This document shows positions 10,922 through 22,802 of a stretch of DNA of 64,000 nt, piece by piece. The stretch comes from Stercorarius parasiticus. Taxonomy: Eukaryota > Chordata > Aves > Charadriiformes > Stercorariidae. The translations under genes and the position numbers were made by a program. Where the stretch lies: assembly GCA_013396915.1 (NCBI GenBank), contig VWZL01000529.1, positions 759,163-823,162 on the forward strand. The letters are read 5' to 3'. Below the pieces are notes generated by a model. The model saw nothing but the letters and a program-made list of their open reading frames with translations, had not been told where the DNA came from and made no database searches. Positions within the stretch are counted from its first letter, which is position 1. Every line of letters starts with the position of its first letter.

Positions 10922-13105
10922 TTTTTTTTAGGATTGCCTTTAAATCTAAAGGTATCCCTTTGCATTAAACTCTGGTACAGGAGAGAGTACCTTAGCACCC
11001 CTCAGCATCCTTAGTGCAGAAGTGGAGCTCAGCTTTCTGCAGCTTTCAGCCCTACCAGTCAACTTTTGTTGGTTTACGTTTCACTTTTCCCTAAACCCAG
11101 ATGGGAAAGCGAGACATTATAGGCCCCAAAAGACAGCAAGTAGTATTTTTATATGACTATTTGCACTAGCAAGGAAAAAAATAATTGCACATAACAGTCT
11201 TGTGCCATGCACAGAAGAGGAAACACTAACTTTCTATCTGCTGCTATGAAAAGAGTCACTGTTCTGTGGTTCCTCTGATTCGCATTCATGAGGATCAGAG
11301 AGTAGCTGCGGCCTTCAATCCAGGAGCTGGGGCAGTAAAACAGGGAAACAGAGGAAACTGGAATGAAGAAAACTGGATTCTTCAGATAATGGCAGAAAAT
11401 AAACAGGAGAGGGTATTTAACAGGAGAGGATAACAATTGCAAAGAACCAGTGATAACCCCAAAATGGCATATCAGCAGGTGCTATTTTTGAACTTGTAAA
11501 TTCTGTGGAGACATTGGTATAGACTGATATATATTCATTATCACAATCCATTTTCTCTTACCTTCTAGCTTAAATATCGAAGTAGAGCTGCTGTATGCAA
11601 GTGCATACAGATATAATTTAAGGGAATTTAAGTGATATCACAGATTTAACAGTAATTTTCAATACATGTAACTCCATCCAAATTTAAAAAAAAAATCTTT
11701 TGGTCTTACATTTTTAACATTTCCTTCTTGGACAAAAAGTATGAGTAACTTAAACAAAATGTTATCCTGGTAATGAAAAGTGAAGAGAAATACTAATCTA
11801 AAATGTACTATCACTTTCATATAAAACCAATTCTTAAAAAAGCATTTAAAAGAGCATAATTTTAACTTAAGCAAATGGCTAGTCCTCAAAGAGAACACTC
11901 TTGACAGTTTTAATTCTTGAAAATTAGAGGTGTCAAAAAGTAGTGCCTATTAAATCTAGTGTAGGATGTTGCTGTTACACTCTGTGCAAATGTCAGCAGC
12001 AGTTAACTGTTGACACTTTTTGTTCTTCAGGACAATGCTTAAATGCTGAATATGAATATTAACACTTGCCTGCTGGAATTCAGGCTGAATATGAATATTA
12101 ACACTTGCCTGCTGGAATTCAGGCTGCTATAAATGATATGTTCATTTGCGTTCTGTAATACGACATAAACTTCTTTTCAGTTTGGCCACTTAGAAAGTTT
12201 TTAAGCAGTTGCATTTCTCCCATGGTAGATAATGGTTTGGTTCCACCAGTAACTTAGTTTTTAGCATAAGTATTAAGTAAGCACATGGAAGGTTTACTAT
12301 TTTCAATAAAAGCAGCATTCTCAAAAGTCTCAAGGAAATAGAGGGTAACAACACTGCCATGTCACAGTGTAAAGAGAACAAATAATTAAGGGAAAAAATC
12401 TGATACACAACATCTCTTTCACTTTAAATGTGCCAAATATCAGGAGTGAATGGCAATCAATTGGCTATGAAAATACTGAAATTCTCTAACAAAGAAGAAA
12501 TTTGTGGCAAAAGTCACTAGACTGTGTTGGAGAACATTTTGGGTTGGAGAACATCTAAATTAAGCCCTTGTGTATTTTGTGAATTTGGACTTTATTCTCC
12601 CACTAAAAATGCTATTACAACCTCATTCAGTCCACGCACTCTGCAAGGCCTGCATTCCTGCGATTCCATGGTGGGCTGGAGGCAGAACAGTTTGCCCAAG
12701 TACGATTTAAGAGTAGAAGTCTGTAAACATGAGCACATTGTAAACAAGCTAGAGCTTGCACCCTACTGCAAAACCATCTGCAAGGAAGAACTGGGCAAAG
12801 CATTTTCAAAACTACACAAGAGTTTATCCTTGCCTCTGTCCTCCTAACTTTGTTTATACCTCAAGAACAAAGATAGTTTCTCATATAGAACAGGAGAGTG
12901 AAGACAGATGACCAGCAGTTTTCCATTGCAGAAAAAAATCAAAATATATAGTAAAAAACTGGCTTCATTAGAGCTAAGAGAAAAAGGAAAGGCATCTGAG
13001 CTTGAAATCTAGATTACATTCTTATTTCAGGTGAGGTCTGAATCCAAGGAAATATATTTTAAAGCACTCCGTACCAAACCTATCTAAACCCAGCAATACG
13101 CACTT
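10922..13105. other. 2.2 kb AT-rich segment lying between two LTR pieces
   Basis: The segment is bounded on the left by the broken LTR middle piece and on the right by the internally deleted CR1. It contains the 39-bp duplication. It has no coding frame I recognise and no CR1 or retroviral internal sequence, so its origin inside the LTR is unexplained. Confidence 0.55.
12045..12122. repeat. Exact 39-bp tandem duplication
   Basis: The 39-bp unit starting gctgaatatgaatattaac at 12045-12083 is repeated without change at 12084-12122, followed by the first four bases of a third unit. The lack of differences implies a recent duplication or an assembly stutter. Confidence 0.97.
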
Positions 13106-13410
13106 GCAGCCCAGAAAGCCANGGGAGTGGAGTGATAGGACAAGGAGTAATGGTTTTAAACTGAAAGAGGGTAGATTTAGATTAGATATTAGGAAGAAAT
13201 TCTTTACTGTCAGGGTGGTGAGACACTCAACAGGTTGCCTAGAGGAGCTGTGGCTGCCCCATCCCTGGAGGTGTTCAAGGCCAGGCTGGATGGGGCTTTG
13301 AGCAGCCTGGTCTAGTGGGAGGTGTCCCTGCCCACGGCTGGGGGCTTGGGACTAGATGATCTTTAAGGTCCTTTCCAACCCAAACCATTCTATGATTCCA
13401 TGAATCACTG
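13106..13410 (+). mobile_element. CR1 LINE, internally deleted, with an N at the junction
   Basis: gcagcccagaaagcca (13106-13121) belongs to an ORF2 segment normally several hundred bases upstream of what follows the N at 13122 (gggagtggagtgatagg, acaaggagtaatgg). The rest runs to the normal 3' end (gatgatctttaaggtcc, tttccaacccaaaccattc, tatgattccatga). The C-terminal frame is broken by a frameshift near 13230. The element is either internally deleted or collapsed in assembly. Confidence 0.88.
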
Positions 13411-13752
13411 CTATGTACTGAGCACAAACACCACCACCCCGCATGCCACTCAGGGCAGGGGGAGACTAGAGGTGTCAGGAATAAAGGCGTGAAGCTGAGC
13501 CTGAGAAAAATGGGAGGAGAGGTGTTGTTTTCATGTCTTTTATTTCTCACTACCCAAATCTATTTTAATTAGCAATAAATTAATTTTCCCTAAACTGCGT
13601 TTTGCCTGCAACGGTAATTGATAAGCAGTCTCCCTGTCTTTATCTCGACCCACAAGCTTTCTCATCCTATTTTCTCCCCCGAAGCCACTGAAGCAGAGGA
13701 GAGTGAGCAGCTGTGCAGGCATTGGCCACTGGCCAGGACTAACCCACCACCG
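13411..13752 (+). mobile_element. ERVL-type LTR, 3' piece with polyadenylation signal
   Basis: The piece starts where the CR1 ends: ccaccaccccgcatgccac, agggcagggggagactag, then aggtgttgttttcatg, AATAAA at 13574-13579, taattttccctaaactgc, ctgtctttatctcgaccc, ggccaggactaacccaccac. This is the R/U5 end of the same LTR family as 9957-10921 and begins about where that piece stops. A copy of the left flank (agtat) was not found at the right end, so a simple target duplication is not visible. Confidence 0.72.
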
Positions 13753-16084
13753 CTACAGGGGCCATTCTCTTTTCTGTTTACTCAGCCACTGCTATGTGTA
13801 CTACCTCTTTGTATTAGATGCTTTTTCTCACTTACTTCTACCTAAACCTTCAAGTTCCATCCAAGAACAGAAAAATAGATGGTTAGAGCAGCACAGAGGA
13901 TATTTGTGCCAATAAACAGTTAAACACTACCAAAATGTTGCAAGTTAATCACCAGTACACCATGACAGTTCAGGAACAGAGTTATAGGTCTCAATGCTGA
14001 TAGATACTGTGTCTGATCTTCCATTGACCTTAGACAAAATTCTTCCCTGACTTATGTTGTCTGCTTGAAGGCATCTATCTTCTCCACCACCCTCTCTAAT
14101 ACTGAAATAGCGCCCTTCCACTGTGATGACAGCACAACAAGGGTTAGTACAGCACAGCTAGCTTTAGATGAGTGTGGAGAAAGGCGTTGTCCATGTGAAA
14201 TGGCATCAGGACAAAAATGCATTAGCTGACACTCATTCATGACTGTAGGCTCAAGAAATTACGACATATTGAAGACAGAGCTCTAGCTTCCCCAGTCACA
14301 ACAGGTACCCGTGCAAGAATACCATCCTGAACCAGATACTCACACAGAGGCTGCTAAATAATTCATTACATTGTGCCTTGCAGCCACCAGCTTCCAAATA
14401 CTGCACCCCAATAAACACCTTCCTGCTGGAGCTGAGCTCTGTGATGACTCATAAGTGACAGACACCTTTTCTGCCTGCTGTACTATGGAAAGCGGAATGA
14501 CTTCACTTTATTAGTTATCAGCACTTTTGCCAGTATGAATCTCATCCGTATCTTATGGGTGAGCTTCCATCTCTACAAGGAGTCTCCCATACAATTATAG
14601 ATCCCACATAATACACACAGAGCATCTACATAGCATCCCAGGGGCATGACTGGAAGGACACATGGCTGTTCCACCAGCAAAAGCTGCCCCCATAGCCTGA
14701 ACATCTTGGCAAATTCTCTATTCTTTTCAGGATAGAAGAGTTCCTGCTAGAAGAAGCCTAGAAGCTGTATTGTGCTGGAGCTGCTAGAGACAGCTACAAG
14801 ACGACAGAGGTTGGAGGAAGAAAGAAACAGGCTGCGCAGTGCATTGTTTCAGAATTTCAGCGAGAAAACATAATGAAGTTGCACCCAAAGAGAGGCTTTT
14901 CCTTCTACCCTAGCACACCGGGGACTGCTGATTTAGTTTAACAGCATTTTCATATCCTAGAAACGCATTAGGCAAATTTTAGCCAAAAAGGTGTACCAAC
15001 AGTCATATCTCAAGGTCTGTGCAGTTTTCATATAAATCAAAACTCAAATTACAAAAATTAGGACACAAAAATTACAATCCTAGTTCACAAAGCTAAGTAG
15101 AACAGTCGAGTTATTTAGTAGCTAAAAGGACAAATTTTCAGTCATTTTCAGCTATGAGGTCACTGAAAATTTTTTAGCAGAGCAGCCTTCGGGCAAAGGA
15201 AAATCAAAACCTTTTTAAAACATCTGATCTTCACTTAGTTGACTCGTGGAAAAATTTATATTTAGTATTGGCACAGGAGGACAGTGATCTGGCACTTCAA
15301 GTGTGTTTTTAAGGCTCGCGGGAAGCGTAGGTGCTGTTGAAAGAAGCAAACACAATGCTAGCAAACGGTACACAAGAAAAGCAGTTCTGTAAATAGCTGC
15401 CAGGTTTGACATTCCGTGAAGTATGGGCTTTTTCTTTTGAAAGGTATTAAAAAAAAAAAAATTTAAAAATGGCTTACACCTGAGGCAAACTCCACAGTGG
15501 TTCTGTGGCGTTGCCCAAGCACTAAGAGCTGAACCTAACCAACAACTTGCTCAAACCACGCTGATTTATTGATAGCAGTCTCCCAAAAAAGATATATAAA
15601 ACTAAACCATTCCACTTCACACTACAGGAAGCAAACATTTCTTCTTGCCCTATTTAACAGCAACAGTAACTTCAATATAAAATTGCTATTATTTATATAT
15701 AGGAATTTCTGACAGAGGAACAGCTCAGGGTTAAAAGTCAAAAAAAAGGCAAGTGGCATATTTGAGAAAACAAGCACTGTAAGCACAACAAAATTATTAA
15801 TGCAAACTAGCAAGAGCTAGCACTGAGCTTTTTGTTATTGTTCTTGCACATTGAATTTGGATTTTCTTTCTCTATATTGCTAAGGGCTTATCTTCCAATT
15901 TTGGCTTAAAATTTGGGTAATACATCTTCTTTAGAGCATGTTAGAAGGAATAAATGTAGTGAAATTGATGTAAAGAGCCGCCAGTCTCTCTGTAACTAAG
16001 ACTGAAGCAAACAATTATAAATCTAATTTTTTGGCCAACAAATTCAATTTACCAAAATGAAACCAATGCTTTTGAGACATTTTT

Positions 16085-16145
16085 AATGGGCGTTTTCCAT
16101 CAGTCACTGGCAATTTTCCTATTGACTTCAGTGGGAACACAAGCC
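16085..16145. repeat. Possible ancient amniote interspersed-repeat remnant
   Basis: ggcaattttcctattgac and ttcagtgggaacac resemble a 'cattgacttcaatggga' motif widespread in turtle, crocodile and bird genomes. A weaker second copy (tttcattgatgtcagttgg) lies near 16358-16378. The element class is not known to me. Confidence 0.3.
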
Positions 16146-18477
16146 ATATACCATGGTAGAGTATTTTTAGAAAATAATAGAAAATCTAAAAACACATTCA
16201 AAAACTATGATTTTGGATTTGGGGTGGGTGGGTATCCCCCTGGTAATTGGGCCGTTGTTCTGATACTGTTTCCTGACAAAGACCAAAACAACTGACTCAT
16301 TGTACGAGGCCAACTTTATCAGACCTTCACAGCAAATGCATCTTCAACCTGAAAGTATTTTCATTGATGTCAGTTGGACAACTCAAAAAGAATGGCATTA
16401 TCGGGCATAAACAAGGGTAACAGTATTGGCCATTAGTTATTAATTGCTGCTTATCCAAATATCATTGACCTGTAGGCTGCATTTTGCACCACACCAACTA
16501 AATTCCTCATGAACTGCTCAAAACCACCTGTCAGTTTAGGATCATACGTTGCTTCAATCCATCAAATGTGACTGTGCGTCGGCTGGCTGCAAAGCTGCTT
16601 TGCCATGAGTTCCCAAGGCAGAATATATAGTTATTGCTTCCAGCATATGAGACAGACTTCCTAGAACGTGAAAACCAGACACTGCAGAAAGATTTCGGTC
16701 ATCGCAAGTATCAATCACCCAGCTGGGAGTTTTGTCTTCAACTTTTCCCATTGGCATCTCAACTATTTTGGATTTAAAACATCATTTGAAATTTAGTAAT
16801 CATAAAACTTATTTACTGGTTCTTCAGTACATTCTCTTCTAAAGTTATTTACTTATTTACTATTATGTAAGGTGACGTATATAGAAAGGTAAGATGCTCT
16901 GCCCAAAGTGAAGACAATCAAAGTGCCATATCAGAAACCACTGGTCTTTACACCAGATATTATGTTAACCCAGAAGTCCTGCCTTCTATCATCTGAAACA
17001 AAATTATTTCAGATGCATCAAAATAAATGACCAGTCCAGTACCAAGATGTAGCATGATTATTTTTTATATCAATGTTACAATAAATAGTTTGAAAGACAC
17101 TGAAGCACTGAGAGCTAGTTACTGATTTCTCTTCACCTTCTATCCCAGGTTACGTTAATATGTTTGATTCAACATCTCTTAGAACTATCTCCTGGGAATT
17201 CTGTAGACTGGACTATTCAGTAGTATAAGAACACTGAAGATGACACTGACTCTCCGAATAAAAATTCATTCTCTCAGTTTTATTCACTGAACAAACTACA
17301 GTGTATCTGGAGTTACACAGACTGCCATTATTTGAAATTTCATTTTAAAATAGAGTATTTTTATGTTACTGGCTAAAATAAAAAATTTTAAAAAAAATCT
17401 TAAAAAAAATAAAATAAAATGGGGAGAGGGATGAAATGGATAAAGGCTATTTTTATTGTGAAAAAAATGTTAGTAGGTTTAAAGGTTCAAGTGAGGTACA
17501 CAGACAAGGTGTGAAATAAGACAATACACCAGGGAGCAAACTGGGCAAAGACTCAGGAAACACAAGGTGTATAAATATTAAACCACAGGAAATAAATGGG
17601 TGACACAGAGGAGAGAAGCAGCCTGTGGAAATGAATATTAGCAATATCAGAGGTATGGATATTGCAGTTATCTCACTTTACGAGCCCCCACCGTATGGCA
17701 AGTCCATTGACACTAGTTAGGGAATCTCTGTCCTCTCCCAAAATCTGAAGGTGTTCCACTGAGCCTGGGCAACCGCACCAACTGCAGTGAGGTTTGTGAA
17801 AAAGCTATTAGTCGAAGCGATGAAAATGTACAAATACATGACTTGAGTAAATACAGAGTTATAAATAAACCTGCATGTCACATAACAGACAAATGGAAGC
17901 TCTCAATGGGTAACTCCAAATGAAGTCTGGATTCAAATAACATTTATGACAGAAGTCTGTTATGTTGCTTCTCACTCGATTGAATCTTTCCTGTAAGAAT
18001 GCCCAGGATGCTTTATAGACTGTTTAATATCTTGTGCAGTATTGGAGTAATTTGAGAAGACAATTTAGGGTGCAGAACTGAGTCTCTAGACATAAATGAA
18101 CCAAAAATACGCAACTGTCACTGGCATTATTTCAAGCAAAGCATCTTCACGCTGATCTATCAATATGGGGCTGCTTTTCATTTGGGAGGGAAGAGATTTT
18201 CTGTGGCGCTCTGCAGCGGTGTAATACAGTCATTCTATATTCGAGCACTCAGTAGAGGCCAACCTTTGTTCTCACATTACGAGGAATACGTAACTGCCTG
18301 TTTCCCCCTTTACTGCTGACCTTCTGTGCAGGAAAATCAGAACTATGCTTTTCCACAGTACATGAATGCTGCAAACACAAGAAGATAATGGAAATAAATC
18401 ATCTCAGTGCGGTGGCAATGCTGTGGTGATTTAATAGACCACTTACAGGAAAGAAGCAATTTATCTTTTTTTTGTCC

Positions 18478-18493
18478 TTTTTTTTTTTTTTTT
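18478..18493. repeat. Poly-T tract (16)
   Basis: An uninterrupted run of 16 T follows an eight-T run and gtcc. No retrocopy is visible next to it. Confidence 0.95.
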
Positions 18494-19249
18494 AAATAAA
18501 CGAGTGAACCAATCCCTTTACAGCCACTACGTGAGAATCAGCCACATCATTGTAGCGAAACATCAACTTTTTAGGAAATGGCTTTAAAGAATGCATTTTA
18601 AGATTTGTTTTATTTGTAGGTCCTGTCAGAAATAATAAAGGGCCAACTCCACATTCAGGAAAATTATTGATTACGTTTGGCATGTTGACAATAGGGTAAA
18701 AAATTGAGCAATCTTTTATTTTTAATTCAAAAATCAGTAATTCCCATCGGGAAAATCAATTTCCCGCATTTTTCTAGCGGCTTTAATAGCAAAATTGCTT
18801 CAGTAATAATTTTCAAGGCTAATATTCAGAACAGTCATCAAAAATCACATCCTAGACCTCTGACCAGTGACTTTTAAAGCCCAGATAGATACCAAAGTAA
18901 CACTGTTGATTTAAGGGCATCACTGATGATTTTCAGGTCCAATATTTATAAATGAGGCCCTGTAGGAAAACTGATAATTCTTACTAGCACTAAATGGTTT
19001 TTAAGGTAGAAGATATTAGAATTCATATGACTGTGTTACCATTGCCCCTTTCAAGTATTTTAAAAGCTGCATATTCAAGGTTTGGATAACAAATATACGT
19101 GTCTAATTGCAGGCATTCATAACAGCATTGGCATATACAAATTCTCAACCTAATACTATATACAGCAATACATATAGTCCCTAAGTGCTGCCATAAATCA
19201 CTCTTTATCCCATATTCAGGAGGATCTAGAACCTTGGAATGAAGAAATT

Positions 19250-19583
19250 TTTCTACCTGAAACTACCTGAAAAGAGGTTGTAGTGAGGTGGGCGTTGGTC
19301 TCTTTTCCCAAGTAACAGGCGATAGGACAAGAGGAAACGGCCTCAAGTTGCACCAGGGGAGGTTTAGGATGGATATTATGAAAAATTTCTTCACTGAAAG
19401 GGTTATTAAGCATTGGAACAGGCTGCCCAGGGAAGTGGTAGAGTCACTGTCCCTGGAGGTATTTAAAAGACGGGTAGATGTGGCGCTTACGGACATGGTT
19501 TAGTGGTGGACTTGGCCGTGTTAGGTTTACAGTTGGACTCAATGATCTTAAAGGTTTTTTCCAACCTAAATGATTCTATGATC
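19250..19583 (+). mobile_element. CR1 LINE with intact ORF2 C-terminal frame
   Basis: The element is 5'-truncated. An open frame from before 19288 to the stop after 19500 carries ORF2 C-terminal motifs ([37 protein letters not shown]). The 3' end reads caatgatcttaaaggttt, tttccaacctaaatg, attctatga. It resembles the copy at 10086-10597, including the tggtttagtggtg block. Confidence 0.92.
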
Positions 19584-19589
19584 ATAGAA

Positions 19590-22269
19590 ATTGCAAATTG
19601 TACTGACCAAGTGCAGCAGTGATGATGACCTGCCTGAGATCACGGCATCGACCAGCAGCCTCTGCCGCAGGGTGACTGGGGCAGGTGCTCAGCCTCCCTC
19701 CTACAGCCAGCTCCACTGCTGGGCTTCACCAAAACGCTGAGATCTCATGTTCGCTTTCAAGGCTTACTGCCTGCTTAGAAGTGGGCACTCATCTCCTTCA
19801 TCTCGTCGATTACTTTGTTTGCTAATTTAACTAAATATATAACTAGATGTACATTGTAGCAATGCAACCACTAAACTCAATTGATAAAAAAACCCAAAGC
19901 CTTGCTATTTTTTCTTATTTCATACGATGATAGACAAAAGCATTTTTACACACACAATTTCCTATAAACTCTTTCAAGATTAGATAATTAATTGGCTAAG
20001 ACACAATGTTTATACCAATAAGAGCAAAGTCTAAACCTGTGTCACTATTCTTAATGAGGCATCACTATTCTTAATTAGGCTACCACTTCTCCTTAATTGA
20101 TAGCCAAAACCACAGTAAAAGTAATGGAAAAAAAGTACACGTTTCATAGCAGTCACGTTTTACAGCCCTACATTTGACAGCCTCCCACAGCAAGCATTTG
20201 TTGGAAGAATTACCAAAGAAATTTAAATTAATTAACATGGTGTTTCCCAAAATGACAAAGTTTATTAAATGCAGTGGTTTTTAAAGTCCTTAGCCTTTGC
20301 TTTGGTTGTTTATTTTTGGTTGTTTGGTTGGGTTTGGGGTTTTTTTTTTGGGGGGTGGCAGTGGAATCTTGTGTGGTTTTTGCTTTTAAGAAGGTCTACT
20401 TTTGTACATAGTCGCTCCATCTTGAAGAGCATACTCCACAGGAGACTGCAGATCAGCAAACATCACTGAGCCACTCTTATTTTCATGTCATCCTTAACAA
20501 AACACAGTGCTCTCCAACACTTTACACCTGGTATGATTTCTTTAACACTGACGTATCTTTTTTTTTTTTTCCCTGAGTGGCTACTCCAAGTATGTCTCAA
20601 CAGTATAAAAAGTAAAAATAATATTTAAAAAAATCCCTTGCGTGGCCACATATGTCTATAAAATACACACTTACGACACACATCATCAAATAGATGGATG
20701 AGGTCAAAAAACAGATAACCAGATTCAGACAAGAGGAGGTCAGTACAACATCTGCCTTTCCTATTTTCTGCTTGCCTAAACAATTAAGCAGTTTTCTGCC
20801 CTTCCAGAAGCCCTGAAGCATACATGGTAATTAGTGGAGTTCCAGTATGTCCAAACCTCCAGTTTACATGATAATTTCAAAATAAGCCCTCGATGCATTT
20901 GCATTCTCTAAGGATTGCCTCAATAGCTGAAGTGACCCTAGGATTTTCATCAGGATGTCTTTGTTGCTCCGCGTTCCTCAGGCTATCGCAGTAATAGACT
21001 ACTATTGATTTGCATGGCATGGAGATTTTTTGCATACTACAGAGGCAGCGTATCGACCTGTGTTGTAGGCATTTGTAACAGATTGCTGTGAGTAGAGGGT
21101 TAAGCACATACACATATTTAAAAATACATGAATACAAATATGCAATATAGACCAGTTAAGCATTAAACAGGAAAAAGTAACTGATGGACATTATCATCCT
21201 TTCTAGACTAACATAATTCTAGAGCACCTTTATAAATAAAACAATAAACAAAAAATAAAAACAACACATACTATTCCATCCCTCCACCCCTTTTTTAAAC
21301 TAAAACCATTACTGGGGGGGTTCTGTTTCCATCAAAATTTTTTCAAAGAATCAATTTTTTCAGTTCTTGAAGAAAAGCCATAAAGAGATCGAAAATTTTA
21401 ATAGAAACTCAGGAAATGCTTTAAAAAGTCTAAAAACAGTTTATGTGTCCTGATCTTTTTCATGGAAAAACCCCTCAGAATTTTCAACAAGCTCTTTAAA
21501 AAAAAAAGAAGCTTCCTTTTTCCTTATTTTAGTAATGAATTTTTCCTTTACCACTGGGCAACTTGGACAAAGAAAAATAGATTAGAAGCCTAAAGACTCT
21601 TAAATTGCTTTTTAATTAGAATCTCAACTGGGCAGTGATCTAAAGCAAAGAAGCTAATTTCCTTTATAAAAGGGCTACAAAATGTTTTCAGAAAAATGGT
21701 ATTAGTCTTCCAAAGCGCAGGAGCCTAAAAGGTGCTTATGACCCTTGAAATCCATATCTGGCTGCATTTTACTGCCCTTCTTTTATTAACTTCTCTCTTG
21801 TTTGTCTGTATGTTTTACTTCTACTGCCTCACAAACATTACATTTTTGCTATACGTTCCAAACCTACCAAGTAAAACTTTGATTCAGAGCAAATTAAGAA
21901 CTGCCTATGTTATCAATCTTGAATTCTGAACAGCATATCATCAAATGCTTGTAGGGAGGATGCCACAAAAACTCATCGCTGTGTCAATATAAATGCAACG
22001 TATTTATGGGAGCAAATACAAGACTGCAGTTGATGGGAGTTTGCTCAGGTCACGGAGAATGGAGAGGGGAGACACAAAACTGGCACATGAGCCAGACCTT
22101 CCACCGAACCTATTATTTTGGGGTGCTAAATGGAAGGTCACATCCAAGAACAAAAAACAGGATGCAATTTTATTCTTGGAAGTAATTAGCTTGACAAACA
22201 CTAAGTGTCATGGTGCATCACAGCTGCACAGGGTAATATAGTTAACAGTTTATATATAAATCTGGTAAA
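19590..22269. other. Intronic sequence, no gene seen
   Basis: The segment holds the G/T tract at 20301 and short T and A runs. No exon or RNA gene was recognised. Confidence 0.55.
20301..20358. repeat. G/T-only tract
   Basis: 58 bases carry no C and only one A. They include ggg, gggg, a run of ten T and a run of six G, so the two strands differ strongly in base content. Confidence 0.9.
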
Positions 22270-22802
22270 TATCAAGAAGGAATAGGGAGGCTGTATTACC
22301 TCTGTGACTGCTACTAAATCACTGCGTCCAGTTCTGCTGCCAACATTTCAAAGACATTCACAAATGGGTTCAAGAGAGAACCATGAGCATGACGACAAAG
22401 ATTGAAAAACATCACTACTAATAAAAGATTTATAGAGGTCAATCTATTCAGTTTGTCAAAGAGAAGACTGAAAGCTCACTGGATGACAATCGTATAACCC
22501 ACTACATGGGGGGAAAGGAATTTATTATTAGAATTCTTCTCAAAGGTATAACAAAATCTAACAGGACAAAAAGAAGAGAGAAATATATGCAGGTTAGAAA
22601 TAAGGCACAGATTATAATGGTGAAGATAATTAAACACTGATAAAATACACTGATGATTACAATGCGTGTTTGTAGGGATATGAGAAGACATTTTCAGTTT
22701 AAGACTGGAATTTTTAATTTTTTTTTAAATACATTCCTAAACTCAGCCATCACTGCTGATTTGGAAGCAAGAATTCATCCAGCGCAGTCTAATGGCCCAT
22801 TC
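22270..22802 (+). mobile_element. Ancient CR1-like LINE remnant
   Basis: This copy is highly diverged but in consistent order with old amniote CR1 elements (the kind abundant in turtles): ggaggctgtattacctctg, tgcgtccagttctgctgcc, gtcaatctattcag, caaagagaagactgaaagc, cctacatgg-like block (actacatgggg), aaggtataacaaaatc, ggttagaaataaggcac, and an end-like cagtctaatggcccattcc. All frames are broken. It is far older than the CR1 copies with tidy ATTCTATGA ends. Confidence 0.75.

Larger units (their letters stand above)
13753..19249. other. Intronic sequence, no gene seen
   Basis: The sequence is AT-rich and unique apart from the weak ancient repeat near 16085 and a poly-T run. The open frames are short and overlap on both strands. 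Confidence 0.55.

Noticed and set aside
11540..11580. Minus-strand donor aagaag/gtaaga near 11562 as an OSBPL6 UTR exon
   Set aside because: No matching acceptor or conserved sequence could be shown. Many such donors occur by chance in 50 kb.
13433..13450. Separate second ERVL insertion at 13411
   Set aside because: The sequence continues where the piece at 10921 stops, so one split LTR is simpler. Two partial copies cannot be excluded and this is stated in the finding.
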